Shown here one piece after another: positions 15,023 through 23,043 of a DNA stretch of 57,367 nt; the first letter of the stretch is position 1; the number at the start of each line of letters is the position of its first letter. The DNA comes from Candidatus Omnitrophota bacterium. Its GTDB lineage: Bacteria; Omnitrophota; Gorgyraeia; Duberdicusellales; 4484-171. The translations under genes and the position numbers were made by a program. The stretch covers positions 1 through 57,367 of the forward strand of contig JALOCC010000007.1 of assembly GCA_023227945.1 (NCBI GenBank), read 5' to 3'. The notes under the pieces were generated by a model. It made no database searches. It was not told the DNA's origin and saw only the letters and a program-made list of their open reading frames with translations.

Positions 15023-15564
15023 AGGTTGCGTCAATTGGTTGCGGTTGCGCGGCTAGTATCGGTTACGTTTATCGTAAAACGTAGTGAAAAAAATCTAAAA
15101 CATTATGGAAGATAAAAAGCCTATACGAAGTTTTCAGGATTTGGAGGTTTACCAAAGTAGCTACCAAGCAATGTGTGAAGCGTTTAAGGATATTTTGCCC
15201 AAATTGCCGAGCGAAGAAAAATATGATTTGGTTGATCAGCTTAGACGCTCAGTTAAAGCGATTCCTCGTTTAATAGCCGAAGGTCATTCTAAAAGGCACC
15301 AAAGGAAAGGTTTTCAAAAGTATTTAGATGATGCAATGACCGAATCTAACGAAACGATAGTTTCTCTAACTCAAGCCAAAGATCTATATTTTTCTTTTGT
15401 TGACATCAAATTATGCGAAAAACTAATCGATGCTTATGACAAAATTAGCAGACAGTGTTACAATCTGGCACTTGCCTGGGATAAATTTGGGGAACGGAAA
15501 GCCGAACGTAACCGTTAAACGAATGACGAAACGAGCAGCGTAACCGCAACCGTTCAACGCAACC
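15023..15564 (+). mobile_element. Putative cassette: inverted-repeat arms around a four-helix-bundle gene
   Basis: Left arm from 15023 has AGGTTGCG...GGTTGCGGTTGCGCGGCT...ATCGGTTACG. Right arm 15507-15564 has CGTAACCGTTAAACGAATGA, GACGAAACGAGCAGCG and TAACCGCAACCGTTCAACGC. The arms are inverted relative to each other. The right arm matches 41253-41311 at nearly 90 percent by eye, where no gene is present. The right arm supplies the last codons and stop of the enclosed gene. Mobility is inferred. Confidence 0.6.
15105..15518 (+). CDS. Four-helix-bundle protein (23S rRNA intervening-sequence type), copy 1
   Basis: 137 residues, all-helical, with the family pattern: SFQDLEVYQSSYQAMCEAF at the start, DQLRRSVKAIPRLIAEGHSK in the middle, and a third and fourth helix ending LALAWDKFGERK. 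Homologues were first found encoded within intervening sequences of 23S rRNA genes (S23/IVP) and are common as solitary genes in candidate phyla; their role is unsettled. Here it lies in an intergenic inverted-repeat cassette, in the same direction as its neighbours. The last residues (ERNR) come from the repeat. Confidence 0.88.
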   Translation: MEDKKPIRSFQDLEVYQSSYQAMCEAFKDILPKLPSEEKYDLVDQLRRSVKAIPRLIAEGHSKRHQRKGFQKYLDDAMTESNETIVSLTQAKDLYFSFVDIKLCEKLIDAYDKISRQCYNLALAWDKFGERKAERNR

Positions 15565-15582
15565 AGAAACATGGAGGTAACT

Positions 15583-15963
15583 ATGAATGAAAGAAAAACA
15601 ATCCTTATCTGCGATGACGAAGAAGGCGTCCGGGAATCATTAAACCTTATCCTGGGCGAAGATTATAATCTGGCCTTTACCGGCAATGGCAACGAAGCTT
15701 TACGTTATCTTGAGAAAGCAAACCCTGATTTAATCATTATGGATATAAAAATGCCCCAGAAGAACGGACTTGAAGCGCTAAAAGAACTGCGCCAGAAAAA
15801 GCCAAACATAAAAGTGATTATGGTTACCGGATACCAAAGCGTTGAAACGGCTGCTGAAGCAAGTAAATACGGCATCCTTGAATACATTACCAAACCGTTT
15901 GAATCTTCTTTAGTAAAAGAAACTGTCCAGAAAGTTTTAAAATCCCCAAATAGTATCACGTAA
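15583..15963 (+). CDS. Stand-alone response-regulator receiver domain
   Basis: 126 residues from MNERKTILICDDEEG. The GGAGG at 15573 lies five bases before this ATG, whereas the earlier in-frame ATG overlaps the site itself. Phospho-acceptor Asp54 lies in DLIIMDIKMP, with Thr in MVTGYQ and Lys in ITKPFE completing the pocket. There is no output domain. It precedes two hybrid-free histidine kinases in the same direction and is their likely partner. The last codons and stop (SIT, TAA) derive from a fold-back repeat. Confidence 0.93.
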   Translation: MNERKTILICDDEEGVRESLNLILGEDYNLAFTGNGNEALRYLEKANPDLIIMDIKMPQKNGLEALKELRQKKPNIKVIMVTGYQSVETAAEASKYGILEYITKPFESSLVKETVQKVLKSPNSIT

Positions 15964-16072
15964 CAAGTAACACGTAACACGTTTTAAAAGACGTGTTACC
16001 TCCACCCCAGGTGGACTCGCCTAAATGTTTTTATACGGTGGCGAGGCTACGTGAAACGTGCTACTTAACGCT
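15951..16072. repeat. Fold-back of TATCACGTAACAAGT-type motif with inner hairpins
   Basis: The left arm TAGTATCACGTAACAAGTAA is followed by CACGTAACACG; the right arm is ACGTGTTACC plus GTGAAACGTGCTACTTAACG. In the centre are CCACCCCAGGTGG and a GGTGGCGAGG segment. It provides the stop codon of the receiver gene and fills the gap before the kinases. Confidence 0.65.
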
Positions 16073-16087
16073 TGCTGCTTAATTTAT

Positions 16088-16183
16088 ATGAATTACCTAC
16101 TCCTCAATTATATCATCGCCTCATTGGTTGAGACTACAACCTCGTTTTCTATGAGCACTTTTATTTTAACTAAAGGCATATAA
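16088..16183 (+). pseudogene. Truncated N-terminus of a 7TM histidine kinase
   Basis: 31 codons, MNYLLLNYIIASLVETTTSF and then SMSTFILTKGI followed by a stop. They align without gaps to the first 31 residues of the kinase starting at 17796 (MNSLLINFVIALWIEALVSL...). The similarity points to a third tandem copy of the kinase that has been reduced to its first membrane segment. It could alternatively be a coupled leader peptide: it ends six bases before the next start. Confidence 0.6.
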
Positions 16184-16188
16184 ATGCA

Positions 16189-17799
16189 ATGAACATTTAT
16201 TCAATACCATATTTTATTGCAGCGTTTTTAGTCATCTCATTGAGTATATTTGTTTTTGCTAAAGATAGAGCTGCTTTTATAAATAAAATATTTGGCTTGT
16301 TCGGTTTTTTTAATTTTATCTGGTTACTATCTTACGCTATTTCATATCAGTTCAAAGAAATAGATATCGCCTCGGTATGGTTAAAGATTGGATACACAGG
16401 GGTGATATTCCTTGCGATTACAGGGCTTCATTTCAATGCGATTTTTCTGGGTTTTGCTAATAAACAAAAAAAGATAATTATAGCTGCTTATTTATTGGGT
16501 TGCTTTTTCGTTTTATTATTATGGGATACCAATTATTTTATCCAAGGATATTATAAATATTATTGGGGTTATTATCCAAAAGCATCTTCTTTACATCCAA
16601 TCTATTTATTATTTTTTACATGTCTTGTTGTTTGGATTTTTTTAACATCATATATATTTATACAAAAAGAACGAAAAAATCTCTCTTCCAATCAATACAC
16701 AAAAATGAAATATATCCCGTTAGCCTTGTTTGTTTATACCTTTGCAGCTGTTGATTTTATTCAAAACTATGGTGTTGAATTTTATCCTTTTGGATTCATT
16801 TTTGTAATTCTTTATATAGCTATTATGTCTTATGCCATCGTCCGCCACCATTTGCTCGATATAAATATCGCCATCAAGAAAACTGCAGTTTATTCTATTC
16901 TAGTTACCATGATTACCATTGCTTACTTTGTTATCGTATATATTATGGAATCGCTCTTCCGAGGTTTTGTAGGTTATAAATCTGTCCCCTGGACGTTGAG
17001 TGTTATTGCTCTTTTTATCTTAATATTCCAGCCACTTAAGAATTTAATCCAGTCTTTTGTGGATAAATATTTCTTTAAAACCTCCCAAGCTGTTCTCGCG
17101 GATGAACTCCAAAAAGCCCAGGAAGAGTTAAAACGCGCTGAGCGCCTTAAAGCAGTAGGTACTTTAGCTGCAGGAATGGCACATGAGATTAAAAACCCTT
17201 TAACCGGCATTAAGACTTTTACTGAATACCTGCCTGAGAAATACACTGACCCTAAGTTTGTTGAGAAGTTTCATAAGATAGTAAGTATGGAAGTAAACAA
17301 AATAAACGATATTGTCCAGCAGCTCTTAGATTTCTCCAAGCCAAAACCGTTAAAATTGCAGGAATCCAATATCCATAAAATCATTAACCAAACTCTTTCC
17401 CTGCTTAGCAATAGCTTTATCAAATATAAAATTAAACTGATTAGGAATTACGATAGTTCTCTATCCTCTGTTTCTATAGACCCTAATCAGATGCAGCAAG
17501 TATTCTGCAATCTCTTTCTCAATGCCATAGAGGCAATGAAAGGAGGCGGTAAGTTAAGTGTTGCTACCAAAGCAATGCCTGACTACGCAGAAATAACTGT
17601 CAACGACACCGGCAAAGGCATTTCTGAAAAAGACCTGGAACATATCTTCGATCCTTTCTACACCACCAAAGAAACCGGAACCGGCTTAGGTATGTCAATT
17701 ATCTATGGGATAATCAAGGAACATAGGGGAACTATTGAAGTAGAATCTAAAGAAAACAAAGGAACAAGTTTTATAATTAAATTACCATTTAACACATGA
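16189..17799 (+). CDS. Sensor histidine kinase with 7TM-type membrane sensor (copy 1)
   Basis: 536 residues. About eight membrane helices occupy residues 5-290. A short coiled coil (DELQKAQEELKRAERLKA) and the HisKA domain follow, with His332 in GMAHEIKNPLTGIKTF. The HATPase domain (about 420-530) has N-box FCNLFLNAIEAM, G1 DTGKGISEKDLEHIFDPFYT and G2 GTGLGMSIIYG. The sensor resembles the HisKA_7TM class. Its stop overlaps the next kinase start (ATGA). It probably phosphorylates the receiver encoded just upstream. Confidence 0.93.
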   Translation: MNIYSIPYFIAAFLVISLSIFVFAKDRAAFINKIFGLFGFFNFIWLLSYAISYQFKEIDIASVWLKIGYTGVIFLAITGLHFNAIFLGFANKQKKIIIAAYLLGCFFVLLLWDTNYFIQGYYKYYWGYYPKASSLHPIYLLFFTCLVVWIFLTSYIFIQKERKNLSSNQYTKMKYIPLALFVYTFAAVDFIQNYGVEFYPFGFIFVILYIAIMSYAIVRHHLLDINIAIKKTAVYSILVTMITIAYFVIVYIMESLFRGFVGYKSVPWTLSVIALFILIFQPLKNLIQSFVDKYFFKTSQAVLADELQKAQEELKRAERLKAVGTLAAGMAHEIKNPLTGIKTFTEYLPEKYTDPKFVEKFHKIVSMEVNKINDIVQQLLDFSKPKPLKLQESNIHKIINQTLSLLSNSFIKYKIKLIRNYDSSLSSVSIDPNQMQQVFCNLFLNAIEAMKGGGKLSVATKAMPDYAEITVNDTGKGISEKDLEHIFDPFYTTKETGTGLGMSIIYGIIKEHRGTIEVESKENKGTSFIIKLPFNT

Positions 17800-19415
17800 A
17801 CTCTTTACTAATTAATTTTGTTATTGCCTTATGGATTGAAGCTTTGGTATCGTTATTTTTTGGAATTTTTCTGTTTGTTAAAGGCACCGAGAAAAGCCAT
17901 AAGCTTTACGGTTTGCACTCTTTTAGTGTATTCTTGTGGAGTTTTAGTCAAATTTGGTTGATATCCTGCGATAAATATCAAACGGCTTTTTTTTGGGCAC
18001 ACTTACTTTTAATCGGGGTATTCTTTATATCAACATTTTTCTTCCATTTCACTATTTCGTTTTTACAAATCAAGAATAAAGGCTGGGCAATACGCCTTGC
18101 TTATTTATTAAATATTATATTTATCGGCCTGTCTCCAACAAAATATATGGTAGCAGATGTGGTACCTAAATTTTATGTTAAATATTTTGCCATACCGGGT
18201 TTAGCTTATCACTTTCTGGCTATCTTTTATAGTATTTGCGTTGTATATTCTCTACGCAAATTATTCGAGGCATACATAAATTCATCAGGAGGAAGACGAA
18301 ATCAATTGAAATATTTATTTTGGAGCACGTTTCTTGGATTTGCAGGAGGTAGCGGAAATTTTCTTCTAGGATACGACGTAAATGTTCCCCTTTTGCCATT
18401 TTTAACTTATCTCGGAAGTCTCTGGGCAGGAATTGCTACCTACGCCATCCTCCGCCATCATTTGCTCGATATAAACATTGTCATTAAAAGAACTGCTGTT
18501 TATTCGATTTTAGTTACATTAATTACTGTAAGTTATTTTATTCTAATCTACATCGTAGAATCTTCTTTCCGTGGATTCGTAGGTTATAAATCTATATCCT
18601 TGACTATAGGTTTTTTGATTATATTTACTTTACTATTCCAGCCCTTGAAGAATGCCATCCAATCCTTTATTGATAAATACTTTTTCAAGGGTTCCCAAGC
18701 AGCTCTAGCTGACGAGCTTCAAAAAGCACAAGAAGAATTAAAACGCGCGGAACGTCTTAAGGCAGTGGGTACTCTTGCTGCTGGTATGGCACATGAGATA
18801 AAAAATCCTTTAACCGGCATTAAGACTTTTACTGAATACCTGCCCGAGAAATACACTGACCCTAAGTTTGTTGAGAAATTTCATAAGATTGTAAGCATGG
18901 AAGTAAACAAAATAAACGACATCGTTCAGCAACTCCTGGATTTCTCCAAGCCAAAGCCACTACAGTTACGCGAAGTTAATATCCATCAAGTCATTGATCA
19001 GACGCTTTCCCTGCTTAGCAATAGCCTTATTAAGTATAAAATCGCACTGGTCAGGAATTATGACAACTCGCTCCCTCTTTTAAGTATAGATCCGAATCAA
19101 ATGCAGCAGGTATTTTGTAATTTATTTTTAAATGCAATTGATGCAATGAAAGAAGGTGGGCAGTTAAGTGTAGCAACTAAAGCAAACCCTGATTATATCG
19201 AACTAACCATCAGTGACACTGGAAAAGGTATTGCTAAGAAAGATTTAGAACATATCTTTGACCCTTTCTACACTACCAAAGATACAGGAACCGGCTTAGG
19301 TATGTCAATTATCTATGGCATAATCAAGGAACATAAGGGAGAGATTGGGGTGGAAAGTGGTGAAATAAAGGGAACAAAGGTTACGATAAAGATACCAATC
19401 ACACAAATTAAATAA
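17796..19415 (+). CDS. Sensor histidine kinase with 7TM-type membrane sensor (copy 2)
   Basis: 539 residues. The layout is the same as the preceding kinase, with His333 in GMAHEIKNPLTGIKTF. From the coiled coil through the HisKA domain the two proteins are almost identical, also at DNA level, whereas the first 200 residues differ strongly. This is expected for a tandem duplication with conserved catalytic half (or gene conversion) and divergent sensors. It is translationally coupled to copy 1. It ends three bases before the convergent third kinase. Confidence 0.93.
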   Translation: MNSLLINFVIALWIEALVSLFFGIFLFVKGTEKSHKLYGLHSFSVFLWSFSQIWLISCDKYQTAFFWAHLLLIGVFFISTFFFHFTISFLQIKNKGWAIRLAYLLNIIFIGLSPTKYMVADVVPKFYVKYFAIPGLAYHFLAIFYSICVVYSLRKLFEAYINSSGGRRNQLKYLFWSTFLGFAGGSGNFLLGYDVNVPLLPFLTYLGSLWAGIATYAILRHHLLDINIVIKRTAVYSILVTLITVSYFILIYIVESSFRGFVGYKSISLTIGFLIIFTLLFQPLKNAIQSFIDKYFFKGSQAALADELQKAQEELKRAERLKAVGTLAAGMAHEIKNPLTGIKTFTEYLPEKYTDPKFVEKFHKIVSMEVNKINDIVQQLLDFSKPKPLQLREVNIHQVIDQTLSLLSNSLIKYKIALVRNYDNSLPLLSIDPNQMQQVFCNLFLNAIDAMKEGGQLSVATKANPDYIELTISDTGKGIAKKDLEHIFDPFYTTKDTGTGLGMSIIYGIIKEHKGEIGVESGEIKGTKVTIKIPITQIK

Positions 19416-19418
19416 TAC

Positions 19419-21596
19419 TTATTTTTTCGGCAATTCGATTATGAACTTTGTTCCCTGCATATGGGCGGATTCGAACCAGATTCGGCCTTTGTGGTTTTCT
19501 TCGACAATTCTTCTAACCACATACATACCAATGCCGGTTCCTGATTTGTAGGAGGATTTTGTGGTAAAAAATGGGGCGAATATCTTTTGTTTGGCTTCAT
19601 CTTTAATGCCTGATCCATTATCGGAAATTTCAATACGGTAATTATTACTTCCTTCTGTAAGCTTAAGCTTAATCAAAGGCGTAAATTTTTCCTTTTCCTC
19701 TCTTGAGAGATGATGTTTCTTATCCAAACTAGCCTCATAGCCGTTGTCGAGAATGTTATACATTGATTCCATAATCTGCGCTTTTACACCATAAATCATA
19801 TCACAATTATCTAAGTCAATCTGCAAAGGAAATTCCTGAAGCTCATGTTTTATCTTAAGCAACTCAAGTGCAGCATCGATGACTTCCTTCAGGGAAAAAT
19901 GAGAAAAGAATGTTTCTTTTTCTTCAACACGAGCATAAGTTAATATGCCTCTTACAATACCATCTGTCATCTTTACATTCTTTATCAAAGAATTGGCTAT
20001 TTCAATAGCGTACTCAAAAGTTTTAGCTAAATCAGGATTTTGTTCAACAAGTGGTTTGCGCTTAGAAATGAAATCTTCTATTTCGCACTTGAGTTCTCCT
20101 GATGCTATAGAAAAATGATTAAGCCGGTTTTTTATCTGATGCGCAACTCCGTCAGCCATACCGCCTATTGAAGCTAATTTTTCCGCAGTAAATATTTTTT
20201 CTTGCGCGTTTTTAAATTCATCGAAAAACAAACAGTTCTCGATAGTCATCGCTGCCTGATTGGTAAGTATCTTAAATACATTTATGTCATCTTCTGAATA
20301 TGGTTCACGATTGCTTTTTTCTCCCAGAACCACGAAACCCAAAAGATTATCTTCAATCAAAGACGGTAAAATCAGACTTATACGTTTTGGAAAAGTTAGC
20401 GAACTCTGCACACCAAGAGGAAGCTCTTCATATAAATAGGGCTCTTTGTTATTTTTTAAAAATCTAATAAACTCAGTATCATAAGCAAACTCTAAAGTAT
20501 AGCCCCCTACTCCAGAATCACGTATTGCCTTAAGTCTATATGTTTTATGTTCTTTATCCTCAAGAAAAATTGCAGCAAAATCAATCTTAACAATCCTTTT
20601 AACAATATACACAATGAGCTTCGATAATCTATTTAAATTATGTTCCCTTGCCATTCCGCTTGCTGCCTGAAGTAATAATTTTTGATAGCGTTTTTGTTCA
20701 GCTAAAAATCTATTCTCAACCCCTCTTCGTATTTGATCATAAGCTAAAGGAGCGAGTGTTGCAAAAAATGTCATAAGGCCAACCGGTGCAAGCCACCAAT
20801 GCTTTCCCCATATAGGGTATAAAACTGGATACATTCTGTAAGCAAAGAAAAAAGGAACGCCTAATAAAAAGGTATAGCTTATTATAAACGTAACGGCGCG
20901 AGAAATAAAAACGCGGATGTCCATGAGACGGTATTTCAGGATGGCGTAGGCCCAAATAGCGGGATATATTACAATTAGGAAATTGGAGTATGGATATATT
21001 TCTATCCTAAAGACAGGAAGGAAATCTCCGTGAGCGCCTAGCCATCCCATCATTGAACCAAGAATGAAATATTTAATCTGCTCTTTTTTCAATCCAGATG
21101 AACATCTTAATTCTTTTAGGAGCAGCATAAATGAATATCCTAATATTATCCAATAAAAATAAATGTAAAATACCAGCCATATCGGATTTTTATATTTTAC
21201 CCAATCAACCCAATAAATTTGTTCAAAGGAAAAACGCAAATTGCCTAAAAATAGTTTTTCTGATAGAAATGTAAACAATAAGAAAATTAGCGCTAAGCTG
21301 TAAAATGAAAAAATTAAAAATTTTTTGCGGTAATTTAGAAAGGTAAAAACAAAGTGAGAATATATAACCGGTGTAAAGATTATGCAGATATATCCTATCT
21401 GCCACCAATAAAACGCCTTTTCAATAGAGCCTGCAACAGCCAACTTAAAACCGGCCCAACCCCATATGACAGCAAAAAGGCAAAAGATTGCTAGAATCCT
21501 TCTAAGTTTTTGCCTAGCTTTATCCCATAATAAAAAAATTGCTAAACTCAAACTAGTAACAAATATTAATAAAGATGAGGCTGCAAATAAAGTCAT
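19419..21596 (-). CDS. Sensor histidine kinase with 7TM-type sensor and GAF domain
   Basis: 725 residues on the opposite strand. A membrane sensor lies at about 1-280, and a GAF domain at about 305-450 (LSKLIVYIVKRIVKIDFAAI; DINVFKILTNQAAMTIENC). His486 lies in GGMADGVAHQIKNRLNHFSI, and the HATPase ends with GTGIGMYVVRRIVEENH. It starts two bases from the CrtI-like gene and could be co-transcribed with the acyl-chain cluster, raising the possibility that it monitors the cluster's product. That link is inference. Confidence 0.92.
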   Translation of the reverse strand: MTLFAASSLLIFVTSLSLAIFLLWDKARQKLRRILAIFCLFAVIWGWAGFKLAVAGSIEKAFYWWQIGYICIIFTPVIYSHFVFTFLNYRKKFLIFSFYSLALIFLLFTFLSEKLFLGNLRFSFEQIYWVDWVKYKNPIWLVFYIYFYWIILGYSFMLLLKELRCSSGLKKEQIKYFILGSMMGWLGAHGDFLPVFRIEIYPYSNFLIVIYPAIWAYAILKYRLMDIRVFISRAVTFIISYTFLLGVPFFFAYRMYPVLYPIWGKHWWLAPVGLMTFFATLAPLAYDQIRRGVENRFLAEQKRYQKLLLQAASGMAREHNLNRLSKLIVYIVKRIVKIDFAAIFLEDKEHKTYRLKAIRDSGVGGYTLEFAYDTEFIRFLKNNKEPYLYEELPLGVQSSLTFPKRISLILPSLIEDNLLGFVVLGEKSNREPYSEDDINVFKILTNQAAMTIENCLFFDEFKNAQEKIFTAEKLASIGGMADGVAHQIKNRLNHFSIASGELKCEIEDFISKRKPLVEQNPDLAKTFEYAIEIANSLIKNVKMTDGIVRGILTYARVEEKETFFSHFSLKEVIDAALELLKIKHELQEFPLQIDLDNCDMIYGVKAQIMESMYNILDNGYEASLDKKHHLSREEKEKFTPLIKLKLTEGSNNYRIEISDNGSGIKDEAKQKIFAPFFTTKSSYKSGTGIGMYVVRRIVEENHKGRIWFESAHMQGTKFIIELPKK

Positions 21597-21598
21597 AT

Positions 21599-23032
21599 TT
21601 ACTTTTTTTGTCTTATCTCATGAAGAATTAACATAGCTATTTTTCTTGCAGAAAATATCACTTTTGAAATACCACCTTGTCCTTCGCCCGTGGTGACCCA
21701 ATGACCCACAAAAAAAAGATTGCTTATTTCACTTTTCCATGGAAATATTGTTGATTTTAGTTGATCAATGGTAGAAAGCCAACCAAAAGCAGCGCCATTT
21801 TTACTATAGGTATACTTATAAAAAGTAAAAGGAGTAGCAAGAACGCTTATTTTTATTTCATCTTTTAAACCAGGTAAAATTTTTTCCACTCGCTCAATAG
21901 TTTTTTGATACATCAAGTCTTTACTGCCTTCCCAAAATCTTTTAGATTCAAATGGTGCAAATTGAAAAATTTGCATAGTACTTTTATTAGATATTTTGTC
22001 TTCTTCTCTATATTCGTGAGCAGATGGAAAACTCACCATGACAAATGGTATATTTTTAAGATTTTTCTTTAAGTTAGAAAAATAGCTGTCCTGGATTGGA
22101 TTATCAAAACTCCATATATTACAAGTTTCATTTGTAAGGTTAGTTAGATTTTCTTTAAGCCCTAGATAGACAACGAACAAAGAAGGAGATATATATAGCT
22201 TTTTTAAAAGATTATATCCTTTACTGTTTACTTTATTTAAAAGTTTTTTAAATGTATGATTAGCATCAACGTTAGAAATTAAAATTTTAGAGTTTATTAA
22301 TTCTCCAGTAGTTAACTTCACTCCTTTCACTTTTTTATTTTGGATAAATATATTTTCAACTTCCTTATTTAAAACTATTTTACCGCCATTCTGTTCAAAT
22401 TTATTGGCTAACGCATCTGGAAAATTCTGCATTCCCCCAATGGGATAATACCCAGGGTCCAATAAGTATTCTTTATATAAAATCACTGCAGTTATTGCTG
22501 CTACAAATTTGGCTGAAATACCAATGTTATATGTTAATCCTTCAATCATCGTTTTTAGTTCATAATCGTCAAAAAAACTATCCAATAAATTCCTAAATGT
22601 TAAACCGCTAACTTTCTTATATATTTGAGCAAAATTATTTTCCATTATAAAGCTGAAAAATTTCTCAATATTGTCTTTCTGTTTTGGAAAATTAATTATA
22701 AATTCTTTGATTGTCTCTTTTGGATCTGCTCTAATATAAATTTTTTTTCCATCGATAATAATCTTGTCGGCCGGATCAAATTGATTAAACTGTATTCTAT
22801 CTTTTAAGTCAAGTTCTTCCAGAATCTTACCTAAAAGTCCTTTTTTGATACCACCCAGATAGTGAACACCTATATCGAATTTATAGTTATTTCTTGTAAA
22901 GGAAGCACAATAACCTCCCACATTAGCATTTTTTTCTATGATGCATACTTTTAAACCAGCATTAGCTAAATAAATGCCACAGATTAGCCCTCCAATACCT
23001 GCTCCGATTACAACCACATCGTATCTATCCAT
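21599..23032 (-). CDS. CrtI/retinol-saturase-like FAD oxidoreductase (copy 1)
   Basis: 477 residues. The N-terminal Rossmann loop is VVVIGAGIGGLICGIYLANA, followed by GGYCASFTRNNYKFDIGVHY; near the C-terminus FFVGHWVTTGEGQGGISKVI is the second FAD-contact region of phytoene-desaturase-type proteins. Family members add or remove double bonds or isomerise polyenes. No phytoene synthase or prenyltransferase gene accompanies it. Given the ketosynthase cluster upstream, an acyl or polyene chain is a more likely substrate than a carotenoid. It is visibly more AT-rich than the fatty-acid-type genes nearby. Confidence 0.85.
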   Translation of the reverse strand: MDRYDVVVIGAGIGGLICGIYLANAGLKVCIIEKNANVGGYCASFTRNNYKFDIGVHYLGGIKKGLLGKILEELDLKDRIQFNQFDPADKIIIDGKKIYIRADPKETIKEFIINFPKQKDNIEKFFSFIMENNFAQIYKKVSGLTFRNLLDSFFDDYELKTMIEGLTYNIGISAKFVAAITAVILYKEYLLDPGYYPIGGMQNFPDALANKFEQNGGKIVLNKEVENIFIQNKKVKGVKLTTGELINSKILISNVDANHTFKKLLNKVNSKGYNLLKKLYISPSLFVVYLGLKENLTNLTNETCNIWSFDNPIQDSYFSNLKKNLKNIPFVMVSFPSAHEYREEDKISNKSTMQIFQFAPFESKRFWEGSKDLMYQKTIERVEKILPGLKDEIKISVLATPFTFYKYTYSKNGAAFGWLSTIDQLKSTIFPWKSEISNLFFVGHWVTTGEGQGGISKVIFSARKIAMLILHEIRQKK

Positions 23033-23043
23033 AATAAAAAAAA

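Noticed and set aside
15705..15980. Reverse frame beginning MLRVTCYVIL, also seen at 14176-14406
   Set aside because: The shared N-terminus is just the translated TATCACGTAAC repeat; no real gene family is implied.
16189..19415. Assembly duplication creating two kinases
   Set aside because: The sensor halves and many third-codon positions differ, so these are two genuine genes.
21599..23032. Carotenoid pathway
   Set aside because: Only desaturase-like proteins are present; no phytoene synthase, GGPP synthase or cyclase is seen in the window.
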